A DNA stretch of 64,000 nucleotides from Winogradskyella sp. (GTDB lineage: Bacteria; Bacteroidota; Bacteroidia; Flavobacteriales; Flavobacteriaceae): positions 920,889-984,888 of the forward strand of contig NZ_RHLG01000001.1 in NCBI RefSeq assembly GCF_003712105.1, written 5' to 3'. The notes below the pieces were generated by a model. That model saw only the letters and a program-made list of their open reading frames with translations, was not told where the DNA came from and made no database searches. Each line of letters starts with the position of its first letter. Position 1 is the stretch's first letter. A program made the position numbers and the translations under genes. This document shows, piece after piece, positions 1-9,776 of the stretch.

Positions 1-3000
1 ACAGACAATATTTTAGTGGTTTACCAGTCTAACGGTGAGATTTTATTATCTGTCTATGAAGATGTTCTCAACAATATACAAATTGATGACCCTGATCCAC
101 CACTTTCATTTTGTTCAAGTCAAACATTCGATTTAACATTTACACTAACAGGTAATTTTAATTCAGACTCAACGTTTACGGCATCATTGAGTGATGAATT
201 CGGTGATTTTACTAATGACATAACCATTGGAACCATTACTACAAATACAAGCGGCATTATAAGTTGTACTATACCAGGAAATTTACCAACGAGCTCTCTA
301 TATAGAATTAAGGTTGAATCATTTAATAACTGCATACAAAGTAATGCGATTAACTTATCTATAGGAGAAGCAGAACTTAATGGTCCTTCCGAATTATGTC
401 TAGGTGATATGGTGCAACTTGTAAGCTCAGGAGTACCTAATACATTAACCCCTTGGGCGTCTTCAAATAATTCGGTTGCTACTGTCAATGATTCGGGTGA
501 GGTCACTGCGCTTTCAATAGGTACAACAGATATTACATACTCAACAAGTTCAGATTGTGTTGCAACATTATCAATAGAGGTCTTTCCTAGTCCAACGGTT
601 ACTCCAGTGGTGAGTTTAAGGCAATGCGATGATGATACAGATGGGTTTTCATCATTCAATTTAACTGAAGTTTATGAAGAGTTATCTCCTAATTACATGA
701 ATGAGACTATTACTTTTCATGAGAGTCCTTTAGATGCCGATAACGGCAATGCCCCAATACCTAATGAGACCACTTATACAAACCAAAACGTAAGTGCTGA
801 TGTTGTTTGGGCAAGAGTAGAAAGTTCGGAAGAATGTTTTGCAACGGCAGAAGTAAACTTGATAGTCTCGACAACTCAAATTCCAAGTACATTTTTAAGA
901 ACGTTTTATGCTTGTGATGATCCTATAAATGGAACAAATACTGATGGTATTTCGGCATTTGATTTTAGTTCGGCGGATGCCGATATAAGAGCTTTGTTTC
1001 CTTTAGGCCAACAAATTTCCGTAAGTTATTACCAAAATGAGATGGACGCATTAGCCGAGACTAATCCTATAGTTGATATTTCGAACTATAGAAATGTTGG
1101 TTCTCCAAATACACAAGATATATATGTTAGAGTAGATAGCGAATTGGATAATGATTGTCTGGGGCTAGGGCATCATATTACCCTTAATGTAGAACCCAAT
1201 CCAATCGCCAATCCGGTGCTCATAGCAGAACAATGTGATGCTGATGGTGATGGTTTATACCCATTCGATACAACATCTATTGAAGCAGAGGTGCTGCAAG
1301 GACAGACTAATGTGACTGTGACTTATACAGATGCGTTAGGGAACCCGCTACCGAGCCCATTACCAAATCCGTTTTTATCGGGCACGCAAGATATAATAGT
1401 AAGAGTCACAAGTGATTCTTCTCAAGATCCTAACGGTGCATGTTTTGGAGAAACCACATTGAACTTTATAGTTCAAGCAGCTGCAGTTGCTAATATAGTG
1501 CCGGACCAGCGTGTATGCGATGATGATACAGATGGGTTTTTTAATTTCGATACTAGTACCATTGAAGCCACATTACTAAATGGGCAAACAGGAATGCTAA
1601 TTTTTTATACCGATACTAATGGCAATCCATTACCTAGCCCATTACCAAATCCATTTTTTAGTGATACACAAACAATAACCGCAAGAGTCGAAAATATATT
1701 GAGCAGCACCTGTTTTGATGAAACCACTATAAATTTTATTGTTGATGAGTTACCGGTTGCAAATACAATTTTAAATGATTTTATATGCGATGATGCATCA
1801 AATGATGGTGAAGAACTGTTTACATTGTCTGATTACAATAATCAAATATTAGGAAGTCAGTCAGGTGCAATATTTGAGGTGTTCTATTTTGATAACCCAA
1901 TAGATGCAGAAGATATTAATGCAATTCCCTTACCTAATACATATCTAATAAATAGTTTATCGACATCGCTATTTGCTAGAATCCAAAACCGAAATAACCC
2001 AAACTGTTTTGCCACGACTAGTTTTCAATTAGGCGTTAATGTATTTCCTATAGCAACTGCTCCTACAAACTTCGATGTTTGTGACGATGACACTAATGAT
2101 GGTGAGGAGAGTTTTATGCTCAGTGATAAAGACAATGAGATCTTAAACGGTCTAAATCCAAACGACTTTAATGTAAAATATTATCTAAGTCTTTTAAATG
2201 CTGAACAAGACGACAACCAATTGCCAGATAACTTTACTAATATTCAAAATCCTCAGACTATTTATGTGCGTTTAGAAAATAGGATTTCACCAGATTGCTA
2301 TACAACGACGCAGTTTGATATTTATGTGCGTGAGCAACCTGTATTATTAATGGATGACATATGGCCAATATGTGAAGGGAGTTCTATAGATATTGAAGCA
2401 GACGCTGGGTATGATCATTATTTATGGTCTAATGGAGAAACGACACGAATTATTACTGTAGATGCACCACAAAATCTAACAATAAGAGCTTGGAATGATT
2501 ATGGCGGTTTCATCTGTGAAACAGAAAAAACCATTACCGTAACACAATCTAATATTGCAACTATAACGGCGATTGAAACAGAAGATTGGACACAAACAGA
2601 TAATAGCATTACTGTAAGTGTTACAGGTAATGGAGACTATGAATACTCGATTGATGGGTTTGTATATCAAGATTCTAATATATTCACAAACTTATTATTA
2701 GATGAATACACGGTTTATGTAAGAGATAAATTAGGTTGTGGTATCGTAGAGGAAACGGTTTATTTATTAGGCTACCCTAGATTCTTTACACCTAATGGTG
2801 ACGGTTATAATGATAGTTGGCAAATTATCAATGGTTTTACTGAACCTGCTAATGTGATAAGAATATTTGACCGTTATGGTAAGCTTTTAAAACAGATAAG
2901 TCCTACAGCTTCAGGTTGGGATGGTACTTATAATGGCAAATTAATGCCAACTAGCGATTATTGGTTTGTCGTAGACCGACAAGATGGTAGACAATTTACA

Positions 3001-3024
3001 GGTCACTTTACATTAAAGCGATAA
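1..3024 (+). CDS. Large repeat-containing T9SS type B surface protein (5' truncated by window)
   Basis: The frame is open from base 1 to the stop at 3022-3024, so the N-terminus and signal peptide lie outside the window. A Big2-like Ig domain covers roughly residues 120-195, counting from the first in-frame GTG at base 16. It is followed by about six tandem modules of 85-105 residues, each opening with a C-D-D/A-D-x-DG signature, near residues 203, 298, 405, 500, 590 and 688. The last 85 or so residues match the gliding-motility-associated C-terminal domain (FFTPNGDGYNDSW, then a DRYGKLL motif), which is the type B sorting signal of the type IX secretion system. The protein is therefore probably exported to the cell surface as an adhesin or gliding-related protein. 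Its 3' end overlaps the convergent cyclo-ligase gene by 22 bp. Confidence 0.88.
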   Translation, partial: TDNILVVYQSNGEILLSVYEDVLNNIQIDDPDPPLSFCSSQTFDLTFTLTGNFNSDSTFTASLSDEFGDFTNDITIGTITTNTSGIISCTIPGNLPTSSLYRIKVESFNNCIQSNAINLSIGEAELNGPSELCLGDMVQLVSSGVPNTLTPWASSNNSVATVNDSGEVTALSIGTTDITYSTSSDCVATLSIEVFPSPTVTPVVSLRQCDDDTDGFSSFNLTEVYEELSPNYMNETITFHESPLDADNGNAPIPNETTYTNQNVSADVVWARVESSEECFATAEVNLIVSTTQIPSTFLRTFYACDDPINGTNTDGISAFDFSSADADIRALFPLGQQISVSYYQNEMDALAETNPIVDISNYRNVGSPNTQDIYVRVDSELDNDCLGLGHHITLNVEPNPIANPVLIAEQCDADGDGLYPFDTTSIEAEVLQGQTNVTVTYTDALGNPLPSPLPNPFLSGTQDIIVRVTSDSSQDPNGACFGETTLNFIVQAAAVANIVPDQRVCDDDTDGFFNFDTSTIEATLLNGQTGMLIFYTDTNGNPLPSPLPNPFFSDTQTITARVENILSSTCFDETTINFIVDELPVANTILNDFICDDASNDGEELFTLSDYNNQILGSQSGAIFEVFYFDNPIDAEDINAIPLPNTYLINSLSTSLFARIQNRNNPNCFATTSFQLGVNVFPIATAPTNFDVCDDDTNDGEESFMLSDKDNEILNGLNPNDFNVKYYLSLLNAEQDDNQLPDNFTNIQNPQTIYVRLENRISPDCYTTTQFDIYVREQPVLLMDDIWPICEGSSIDIEADAGYDHYLWSNGETTRIITVDAPQNLTIRAWNDYGGFICETEKTITVTQSNIATITAIETEDWTQTDNSITVSVTGNGDYEYSIDGFVYQDSNIFTNLLLDEYTVYVRDKLGCGIVEETVYLLGYPRFFTPNGDGYNDSWQIINGFTEPANVIRIFDRYGKLLKQISPTASGWDGTYNGKLMPTSDYWFVVDRQDGRQFTGHFTLKR

Positions 3025-3575
3025 TTCTTCCTGGGAGTCACACAATAATCTAGTTTAATATCATCAGTGGAAGTTTTGAAGTTATGAGTATCAGCTTCAA
3101 AAAATGATAACCCTATCTTAACGGTGTTGGGTTTACAATTAGATAAAAACCGGTCATAAAACCCCTTACCATAACCAATACGATTACCTAATTTATCAAA
3201 GGCTAATAGAGGAACAAAAACAACATCAAGTTGTGTTGTTTTGATAGGAATGCCATTAACGGGTTCGGGAATATTATATGTGTTTTTTTTGAGTTTGGTA
3301 TTGTCAGTCAGAAGGTAATGTGACATTGAATAGTCTTCAAAATTACTTTTTGAGATTACGATATTTTTATCCTTTCCGGCAAGTATATTCAGGATATATT
3401 CGGTATTAACCTCTTTTTGCTCTTCAATTGTTAAGAATATATGGTAAAAGTCAAAGTTCCAAATATCTAATTTTAGAAGATTGTTTGCTATCGCTAAGCT
3501 TTGATCTTCTATTGTCTCAGAACTTAAATTTTGACGTAGAGCTTTATATTTTTTTCGAAATTTAGACTTGGTCAT
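3003..3575 (-). CDS. 5-formyltetrahydrofolate cyclo-ligase
   Basis: This 190-residue protein matches the 5-FTHF cyclo-ligase family in length and motifs. These are a basic N-terminus (KSKFRKKYKALR), the folate-site stretch VFVPLLAFDKLGNRIGYGKG and the following FYDRFL. The enzyme converts 5-formyl-THF to 5,10-methenyl-THF using ATP in the cytosol, returning the stored folate to one-carbon metabolism. It is the last gene of a leftward operon. Its ATG shares one base with the stop of the upstream aspartoacylase-like gene (TAATG), so translational coupling is likely. Its 3' end overlaps the surface-protein gene on the other strand. Confidence 0.9.
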   Translation of the reverse strand: MTKSKFRKKYKALRQNLSSETIEDQSLAIANNLLKLDIWNFDFYHIFLTIEEQKEVNTEYILNILAGKDKNIVISKSNFEDYSMSHYLLTDNTKLKKNTYNIPEPVNGIPIKTTQLDVVFVPLLAFDKLGNRIGYGKGFYDRFLSNCKPNTVKIGLSFFEADTHNFKTSTDDIKLDYCVTPRKNYRFNVK

Positions 3576-4543
3576 TAATCGCTATACTTTGTAGAAATAT
3601 GAAAAATAGCATCACCCTGATATATAATTGGAGATTGATTAACGTTAAAAATATAACCACTATTTGGCGCTTTTACAAAGTGATTAAAACTACCATATGG
3701 GTCAGTAATATTACCAATAACATCACCCTTTTCTACTTTCGTATTTATACTAACTGTTGCCTTAAACATTCCCGAGTATTTTGCCCGCAACCACTTACTT
3801 TCGCTAATTTTCACGCAATGTTTTTTAGGTTTTGAAACCTTGAATTTTCGACCCAACATTTCAAGATGACCTAATACACGTTTCACACCATTTACACCAG
3901 TATTAGTAATTGTATTATCTATATGGAATGATTTACCGCCTTCAAAAAGAAGCATTGGTATACCTAATTTATAACAAGAATTTCTAAACGATTTATTCAA
4001 ATTTTTAGAGTAAAATACAAAAGGTGCACCAAATACATATGCAAGTTCATCGAGGACCACTTCGTCTTTAACAATACGTATTTGAGCAGCATTGAAGCGA
4101 TCTGCACCACCAGTATGAAAATCTAAAATTAAATCAGCATGGGGTACAATTTCGGTCATTAGTTTATGAGCAACACGACTCGCCAAAGATCCAGTTTTGG
4201 TGCCTGGAAATACACGGTTTAAATCACGTCCATCAGGAAACATACGTTCCATTTGAATAAATCCAAAAACATTAATTAGTGGTATACAAATAATGGTACC
4301 ACGTTTAGGTTTATTAATGCCTTTAGCAATAACTTGACGCACAATTTCTACACCATTTACCTCATCTCCATGAATACCTGCAGTAATTAAAATTGTAGGT
4401 CCAGGTACTTTAGAACGCTCTATAATTACAGGAACATCAATTCGGTTTTGTGTATGCAATTTAGCAACGTTAAAGCTTACCTTCGCACTTTCACCAAGAG
4501 CAACTTTTTTGCCTAAAATGTGTAATACTTCCTTTTCACTCAT
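3575..4543 (-). CDS. Succinylglutamate desuccinylase / aspartoacylase-family zinc hydrolase
   Basis: The 322-residue protein has the AstE/AspA zinc-carboxypeptidase fold signatures. H58 and E61 in AGIHGDE and H143 in DFHTGG are the expected zinc ligands, and RDLNRVFPG is the substrate-binding arginine region. A C-terminal beta domain of about 80 residues (from about 240) resembles that of AstE-like proteins. The exact substrate cannot be read from the sequence. No arginine-succinyltransferase pathway genes are nearby, so a true AstE role is unlikely. It lies 41 bp after rimK and overlaps the next gene by 1 bp, so it is in an operon with a glutamate ligase. That context makes an N-acyl-glutamate or glutamyl-peptide substrate worth considering, but this is inference. 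Confidence 0.85.
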   Translation of the reverse strand: MSEKEVLHILGKKVALGESAKVSFNVAKLHTQNRIDVPVIIERSKVPGPTILITAGIHGDEVNGVEIVRQVIAKGINKPKRGTIICIPLINVFGFIQMERMFPDGRDLNRVFPGTKTGSLASRVAHKLMTEIVPHADLILDFHTGGADRFNAAQIRIVKDEVVLDELAYVFGAPFVFYSKNLNKSFRNSCYKLGIPMLLFEGGKSFHIDNTITNTGVNGVKRVLGHLEMLGRKFKVSKPKKHCVKISESKWLRAKYSGMFKATVSINTKVEKGDVIGNITDPYGSFNHFVKAPNSGYIFNVNQSPIIYQGDAIFHISTKYSD

Positions 4544-4584
4544 AGTTATTTCTCGTCAATTAGAGAACTCTATTCTATCAATTA

Positions 4585-5460
4585 TTATTTTCTATTTCTT
4601 TCAATAAATGTAATTATTGCTCTAGCAATATTCTTTTGTGTAGCACGCTCTATACCTTCTAAACCCGGTGTAGAATTTACTTCCATAAGTAAAGGTCCGC
4701 GATTGGATTGTAACATATCCACACCGCAAACAGGTAATTTAAGTGCTCGTGCAGCTTTAATGGCTAATTTAAGTTCATCTTCAGATAGCCTAATATAATC
4801 AGCTTTTCCACCACGATGTAAATTGGATCTAAATTCGCCCTCTTTGCCTTGGCGTTTCATTGCACCAACGACTTGTCCATCAACAATTAATGCTCTTAAG
4901 TCGGCACCTTTTGCTTCTTCAATATATTCTTGAACAAGAGCTCTTGCTTGTAGTCCATTGAATGCTTCTAGTACAGATTCGGCGGCATTTTTAGACTCAG
5001 CCAATACCACACCAAGTCCTTGAGTACCTTCTAAAAGCTTTATAATTACTGGTGGACCACCAACATGATTTAAGACTTCTTCCACATCACGAGAATAATT
5101 AGTAAATACCGTTTTTGGCATGCCGACACCAGCTTTTGACAAGCGTTGAAAACTACGAAGTTTGTCACGAGACCTAATTATAGCATCAGATGTAACGGTT
5201 GTAAAGACGTTCATCATTTCAAACTGTCGCACAACAGCACATCCAAAAAATGTTACTGATGCTCCAATTCTAGGGATAATTGCGTCTACATAGTCTAAGT
5301 ATCGGTCTTTGTAAAAAAGTGTTGGTTTTTCTTTTTCAATGATAATATCACACTTCAATGGGTCGATAATTTCTATTTCATGTCCACGATTTTCACCTTC
5401 TTCTATCAGTCGTCTAGTAGAATATAAGTTTTCATTTCTAGAAAGTATAACAATATTCAT
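4585..5460 (-). CDS. rimK: RimK-family ATP-grasp glutamate ligase
   Basis: This 291-residue protein is collinear with RimK, the ligase that adds glutamate to the C-terminus of ribosomal protein bS6. It has a RimK preATP-grasp domain ([29 protein letters not shown]), an ATP-grasp domain with the lid-region glycines in [10 protein letters not shown], and the metal site near the C-terminus ([15 protein letters not shown]). It heads a leftward operon with the aspartoacylase-like gene. A Bacteroidota -7 box on the minus strand lies about 48 bp upstream. Members of this family also modify other substrates such as coenzyme F420 or polyglutamate, so the S6 assignment is by homology only. Confidence 0.88.
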   Translation of the reverse strand: MNIVILSRNENLYSTRRLIEEGENRGHEIEIIDPLKCDIIIEKEKPTLFYKDRYLDYVDAIIPRIGASVTFFGCAVVRQFEMMNVFTTVTSDAIIRSRDKLRSFQRLSKAGVGMPKTVFTNYSRDVEEVLNHVGGPPVIIKLLEGTQGLGVVLAESKNAAESVLEAFNGLQARALVQEYIEEAKGADLRALIVDGQVVGAMKRQGKEGEFRSNLHRGGKADYIRLSEDELKLAIKAARALKLPVCGVDMLQSNRGPLLMEVNSTPGLEGIERATQKNIARAIITFIERNRK

Positions 5461-5507
5461 TGTTGAAGTGCTTTAATTGCTAAAGTTAAAAAGTATTTGG
5501 TCTTCGT

Positions 5508-5515
5508 CAAATTTA
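5508..5515 (-). promoter_or_regulatory. -7 promoter box for rimK operon
   Basis: On the minus strand this reads TAAATTTG, a full match to the Bacteroidota -7 consensus TAnnTTTG, about 48 nt upstream of the rimK ATG. No clear -33 TTTG is present. The box overlaps the -33 region of the divergent uvrC promoter. Confidence 0.55.
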
Positions 5516-5544
5516 ATATAAATCTATACTTTTATATACCTTTG
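5512..5544 (+). promoter_or_regulatory. Promoter of uvrC, probably giving a leaderless mRNA
   Basis: TACCTTTG at 5537-5544 fully matches the -7 consensus TAnnTTTG. It is preceded after 21 nt by TTTA at 5512-5515, an approximate -33 element. The uvrC ATG begins only 5 nt after the box, where transcription is expected to start, so the transcript would have almost no 5' leader. Confidence 0.6.
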
Positions 5545-5549
5545 AGTCG

Positions 5550-7343
5550 ATGTCAGAAACTACATTAGATATTCAGATAAAAACACTGCCAAATCAACCT
5601 GGTGTTTACCAGTATTTTGATAAGGATAATAATTTAATTTATGTTGGTAAGGCAAAACAGTTAAAAAAGCGTGTAAGCTCCTATTTTACTAAGCATCATG
5701 ATTATGGAAAAACACGTGTTTTGGTTAAGAATATTGCTTCAGTAAAGCATATTGTAGTCGAGACCGAAAGTGATGCGTTGCTGTTAGAGAATAATCTCAT
5801 AAAAAAGTATCAGCCAAAGTATAACGTTATGCTTAAGGATGATAAATCTTATCCTTGGATATGTGTCAAAAATGAACGTTTCCCAAGAGTATTTTCTACA
5901 CGCAGAGTATTTAAGGATGGTTCAGAGTATTTTGGGCCATATACTAGTATGAAAACTGTAAAAACACTTTTGGATTTAATTAAAGGGCTTTACCAGTTAC
6001 GTACATGTAATTACCATTTATCTAAAGAGAAAATTGAAGCCGGAAAATACAAACGTTGTTTAGAGTTTCATTTGGGCAATTGTAAAGGCGCATGCGAAGG
6101 ACTTGAAGAAGAAGAAGAATATCACTCGAATGTTACAGCTATTAGGGAAATTCTAAAAGGAAACTTTAAGGATTCATTAAATCAGTTTAGAGAGCAAATG
6201 AAATATTTTGCTCAGAATATGCAGTTTGAAGAAGCACAAAGAGTGAAAGAAAAACTCGATATACTTGAAAATTATCAGTCCAAATCTACCGTAGTTAACC
6301 CAAAGATTAGCAACGTCGATGTGTTCACAATAGTAAGTGATGGAAGTTATGCCTATGTTAATTTTTTACAATTGTCTTATGGCTCAATTATTCGATCACA
6401 TACGTTAGAGATTAAGAAAAAACTGCAAGAAGAAGACAAATCCTTGTTGGAAATAGCTATTACCGAAATTCGTCAACGCTTTCATTCGCTTTCCAAGGAA
6501 GTGTATGTGCCATTTGATGTAGATTTAGGAAACGAATTAAAAGTGACTGTACCTAAATTAGGTGATAAACGAAAGATCTTAGATTTATCACTTCGTAATG
6601 CAAAATATTATCGATTAGATAAGCTGAAACAAATAAAGATTACTGACCCTGATAGACATGCTAACCGAATCATGGCTCAGATGAAAGCTGATTTACGATT
6701 ATCTGAAGAACCAAGGCATATCGAGTGTTTTGATAATTCTAATATTCAAGGTACAAATCCTGTTGCAGCATGCGTAGTGTTTAAAGATGGAAAGCCGAGC
6801 AAAAAAGACTACCGACATTTTAATATCAAAACAGTTGAAGGTCCTGATGATTTTGCATCTATGGAAGAAGTCGTTTATAGGCGTTATAAGCGTTTACTGG
6901 ATGAGGAACAATCGTTGCCTCAACTCATAATTATTGATGGAGGTAAAGGACAATTGTCTTCTGCACTAAAGAGCTTGGATGAATTAAATTTGAGAGGAAA
7001 AATTGCTATTATCGGAATTGCTAAACGTTTGGAAGAATTATTTTATCCCGATGACCCAATTCCTTTATATTTAGATAAAAAAAGCGAGACACTAAAAATT
7101 ATTCAGCAGCTAAGAAATGAGGCACATCGTTTTGGTATAGAACACCATAGAAATAGACGAAGTAAAGGTGCTCTAAAAACAGAGTTAGAAAATATACCTG
7201 GCGTAGGAGAACAAACAATAATTGATTTGATGAAACATTTTAAGACAGTGAAGCGCATTGCCAATGCAAAATTAGATGAATTAGAAGCTGTTGTTGGAGT
7301 ATCTAGAGCAAATAAAGTTTATAACTATTATCATAAAGAGTAA
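5550..7343 (+). CDS. uvrC: Excinuclease ABC subunit C
   Basis: This 597-residue protein is a full-length UvrC, the nuclease that makes both incisions in nucleotide excision repair after UvrA/UvrB find damage. It has the GIY-YIG N-terminal nuclease (GVYQYFDKDNNLIYVGKAK, about residues 18-40), a UVR motif that contacts UvrB near residue 230, and the RNase H-like C-terminal nuclease (IECFDNSNIQGTNPVAA, IIDGGKGQL). A helix-hairpin-helix pair (IPGVGEQTIIDLMKHF) closes the protein. The patatin gene starts on the base after the stop codon. The start is set by alignment and by the promoter box ending 5 nt upstream. Confidence 0.97.
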   Translation: MSETTLDIQIKTLPNQPGVYQYFDKDNNLIYVGKAKQLKKRVSSYFTKHHDYGKTRVLVKNIASVKHIVVETESDALLLENNLIKKYQPKYNVMLKDDKSYPWICVKNERFPRVFSTRRVFKDGSEYFGPYTSMKTVKTLLDLIKGLYQLRTCNYHLSKEKIEAGKYKRCLEFHLGNCKGACEGLEEEEEYHSNVTAIREILKGNFKDSLNQFREQMKYFAQNMQFEEAQRVKEKLDILENYQSKSTVVNPKISNVDVFTIVSDGSYAYVNFLQLSYGSIIRSHTLEIKKKLQEEDKSLLEIAITEIRQRFHSLSKEVYVPFDVDLGNELKVTVPKLGDKRKILDLSLRNAKYYRLDKLKQIKITDPDRHANRIMAQMKADLRLSEEPRHIECFDNSNIQGTNPVAACVVFKDGKPSKKDYRHFNIKTVEGPDDFASMEEVVYRRYKRLLDEEQSLPQLIIIDGGKGQLSSALKSLDELNLRGKIAIIGIAKRLEELFYPDDPIPLYLDKKSETLKIIQQLRNEAHRFGIEHHRNRRSKGALKTELENIPGVGEQTIIDLMKHFKTVKRIANAKLDELEAVVGVSRANKVYNYYHKE

Positions 7344-9584
7344 TTGAGAAGAAAATTAAAATATTGTTTTACTTTTTTAGTGGCTTTTCTTCTGCTTGGT
7401 TCAGCTAGCTTAAATGCGCAATCTAACCAAGAACCTAAAGTTGGTTTAGTATTAAGTGGTGGTGGAGCAAAAGGATTTGCACATATAGGTACGCTTAAAG
7501 TTATAGATAGTTTAGGTATTAAAATAGACTATATTGCGGGTACAAGTATGGGCGCCATAATAGGCTCATTATATGCTTCCGGTTACTCCGGAAAACAGCT
7601 AGACTCCATATTTAAATCAATTGATTTTGATGCTTTAATTAATGATAAGTTTTCTAGGAATTCAAAATCATTAGTAGAGCGTAATAATTCTGAGCGTTAC
7701 GCACTTAGTTTACCTTTTCAAAAGTTTAAAGTAAAATTACCTTCTGGATTATCTCGTGGACAAAACGTTTACAATTTACTTTATAAATTAATGTTGCCAG
7801 TTAATGAGATTTCAGATTTCGAATCTTTACCAATTCCATTTTTTTGTATAGCTACCAATATCGAAACAGGCGAACCTGAAATGATGAATAAAGGAAATTT
7901 AGCTGAGGCTGTTTTAGCTAGTGGCGCTTTTCCATCTTTATTTCAACCAGTAGAAATCAATAATAGTATTTATATAGATGGTGGTGTTACCAATAATTAT
8001 CCTATTGAGGAGCTTAGGGCAAAAGGAATGGACATTATTATCGGTGTAGATGTTCAGGATGGTTTAAAGGATAGAGAGGCATTACAGTCGGCACCAGAAA
8101 TATTGGTTCAGATTAATAATTTCAGGACCATAAACGACATGAAAGTTAAACGAAAACTTACAGATATCTATATTAAGCCAGACATCACCAACTTTTCTGT
8201 TATTTCTTTTAGTGAAGGAAGAGATATTGTAAAAACGGGTGAAGTAGCAGCAAAAGAAAGGTTAAAAGAACTTGTTCAATTAAAGGAAAAGCAAAGTGCT
8301 TCAATAGAAAGATCTGTTCCTAAAATAAAAGATAGTTTAAAGATTAGGCAAATTAATTTATCGGGTAATGAGCGTTACACAAGGTCATATATATTAGGTA
8401 AATTGAAGCTTAAAGGCGATGATAATATTGCCTATAGTAAGCTAGATAAAGGGGTAAACAATTTAGTAGCTACCAATAACTTTGACACGTTTAGGTATAA
8501 GTTGAAACCTGTTCCTAATACAGATGAATACGATTTAGAAGCAAAAATTAGAGAAACAAACACAAGTACCTATCTTAAACTAGGAGTGCATTACGATGGG
8601 CTTTATAAAAGTGCAGCTTTGGTAAATCTCACACAAAAAAGATTAATCTCTAAAAATGATATTGCATCATTAGATATTGGTCTTGGGGATAACATCCGAT
8701 ACGATTTTAATTACTTCATTGATAAGGGGTTTTATGTAAGTATTGGCCTAAGTTCTAGGTATAATCAGTTTGATAGACGCGTAAATGCCAATTTGGTTTT
8801 ACAACCCAATAACCCGCTTTTAACTAGTTTAAATAAGGTTGATGTAGAACTTCAAGATCAAACAAACCGAATTTATTTTCAGACATTATTAGCGAAAGAA
8901 TTTGAAATTAAATCTGGGTTTGAACATAAGCGACTAAAAATAACAACGGAAAATCTTAATAGTACAAATCAAAGTGATTTTACATTCGAAAACACAGATT
9001 ATTTTAGTCTATATGGCGGATTAAAAATTGACACTTACGACAATAGATTTTTTCCTAATAATGGTGTTTGGTTTAATGGTGATATTCATTGGTATATTGG
9101 TGCAAGTGGTTTTAATACTGACTTTGAACCGTTCTCTATTGCAAAAGCAGATATTGGTTATGCAGTTAGTCCGCTTGATAAACTGTCCTTACATTTTCAA
9201 ACATCAGGAGGATTCCAGCTAGGAGATCGTTCTACCAACTTTCTCAACTTTGCTTTTGGCGGTTATGGTTATAATTTCATCAATAATTTCAATTCATTTT
9301 ATGGCTATGATTATTTGTCAATAGTTGGCAACAGTTTTGTTAAGGCTGATGTTACAATAGATTACGAGATATTCAAAAAGCATCATATTATGTTATCAGG
9401 TAATTTTGCTAATATTCAGGATAATATTTTCGACGATGGTGAGTGGTTCTCTAGTCCGGATTTTACTGGTTATGCGCTTGGATATTCATTAGAAACATTT
9501 TTAGGCCCAATAGAAGCTAAGTATACATACTCACCAGAAGAGAAAGAAAGTTACTGGTTTTTTAACCTAGGGTTTTGGTTTTAG
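7344..9584 (+). CDS. Patatin-like phospholipase with outer-membrane beta-barrel
   Basis: This 746-residue protein starts with a signal peptide (about residues 1-26, ending SLNAQ). A patatin domain follows, with the oxyanion motif GGGAKG (40-45), nucleophile Ser68 in GTSMG and catalytic Asp212 in DGGV. A POTRA-like segment (about 330-400) and a C-terminal BamA-type beta-barrel complete it, ending in aromatic F-W-F. It is predicted to sit in the outer membrane and hydrolyse acyl lipids, with the patatin domain probably periplasmic or exported as in PlpD-type proteins. The start codon is TTG, directly abutting the uvrC stop. I chose it because the signal peptide begins there and no in-frame ATG precedes the motifs. 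It is probably cotranscribed with uvrC. Confidence 0.9.
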   Translation: MRRKLKYCFTFLVAFLLLGSASLNAQSNQEPKVGLVLSGGGAKGFAHIGTLKVIDSLGIKIDYIAGTSMGAIIGSLYASGYSGKQLDSIFKSIDFDALINDKFSRNSKSLVERNNSERYALSLPFQKFKVKLPSGLSRGQNVYNLLYKLMLPVNEISDFESLPIPFFCIATNIETGEPEMMNKGNLAEAVLASGAFPSLFQPVEINNSIYIDGGVTNNYPIEELRAKGMDIIIGVDVQDGLKDREALQSAPEILVQINNFRTINDMKVKRKLTDIYIKPDITNFSVISFSEGRDIVKTGEVAAKERLKELVQLKEKQSASIERSVPKIKDSLKIRQINLSGNERYTRSYILGKLKLKGDDNIAYSKLDKGVNNLVATNNFDTFRYKLKPVPNTDEYDLEAKIRETNTSTYLKLGVHYDGLYKSAALVNLTQKRLISKNDIASLDIGLGDNIRYDFNYFIDKGFYVSIGLSSRYNQFDRRVNANLVLQPNNPLLTSLNKVDVELQDQTNRIYFQTLLAKEFEIKSGFEHKRLKITTENLNSTNQSDFTFENTDYFSLYGGLKIDTYDNRFFPNNGVWFNGDIHWYIGASGFNTDFEPFSIAKADIGYAVSPLDKLSLHFQTSGGFQLGDRSTNFLNFAFGGYGYNFINNFNSFYGYDYLSIVGNSFVKADVTIDYEIFKKHHIMLSGNFANIQDNIFDDGEWFSSPDFTGYALGYSLETFLGPIEAKYTYSPEEKESYWFFNLGFWF

Positions 9585-9664
9585 GCTTCGTTTTTGTTTC
9601 AATTTTTTTACGATATTTGTGTCGATATGAAACCATTCTGGGAAAACATAAAACTTCATTTACA

Positions 9665-9697
9665 TTTCCTTATCAAAAGGAATCCAGAATAACTTTG
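9665..9697 (+). promoter_or_regulatory. Promoter of the hmgA operon
   Basis: TAACTTTG at 9690-9697 is a full -7 match, with TTTC 21 nt upstream as a near -33 element. The predicted start lies near 9703, which leaves a leader of roughly 74 nt before hmgA. Confidence 0.5.
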
Positions 9698-9776
9698 CAT
9701 TTTTTGTACCTTTAAATCATAACATTTGTTTTACAATTTCTTGTAGAAACAAATCAACTTTTTAAACACTTAAGAA

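Noticed and set aside
120-659. A 179-residue frame opposite the T9SS surface protein
   Set aside because: It is the antisense of a repeat-rich coding region with no plausible promoter or family.
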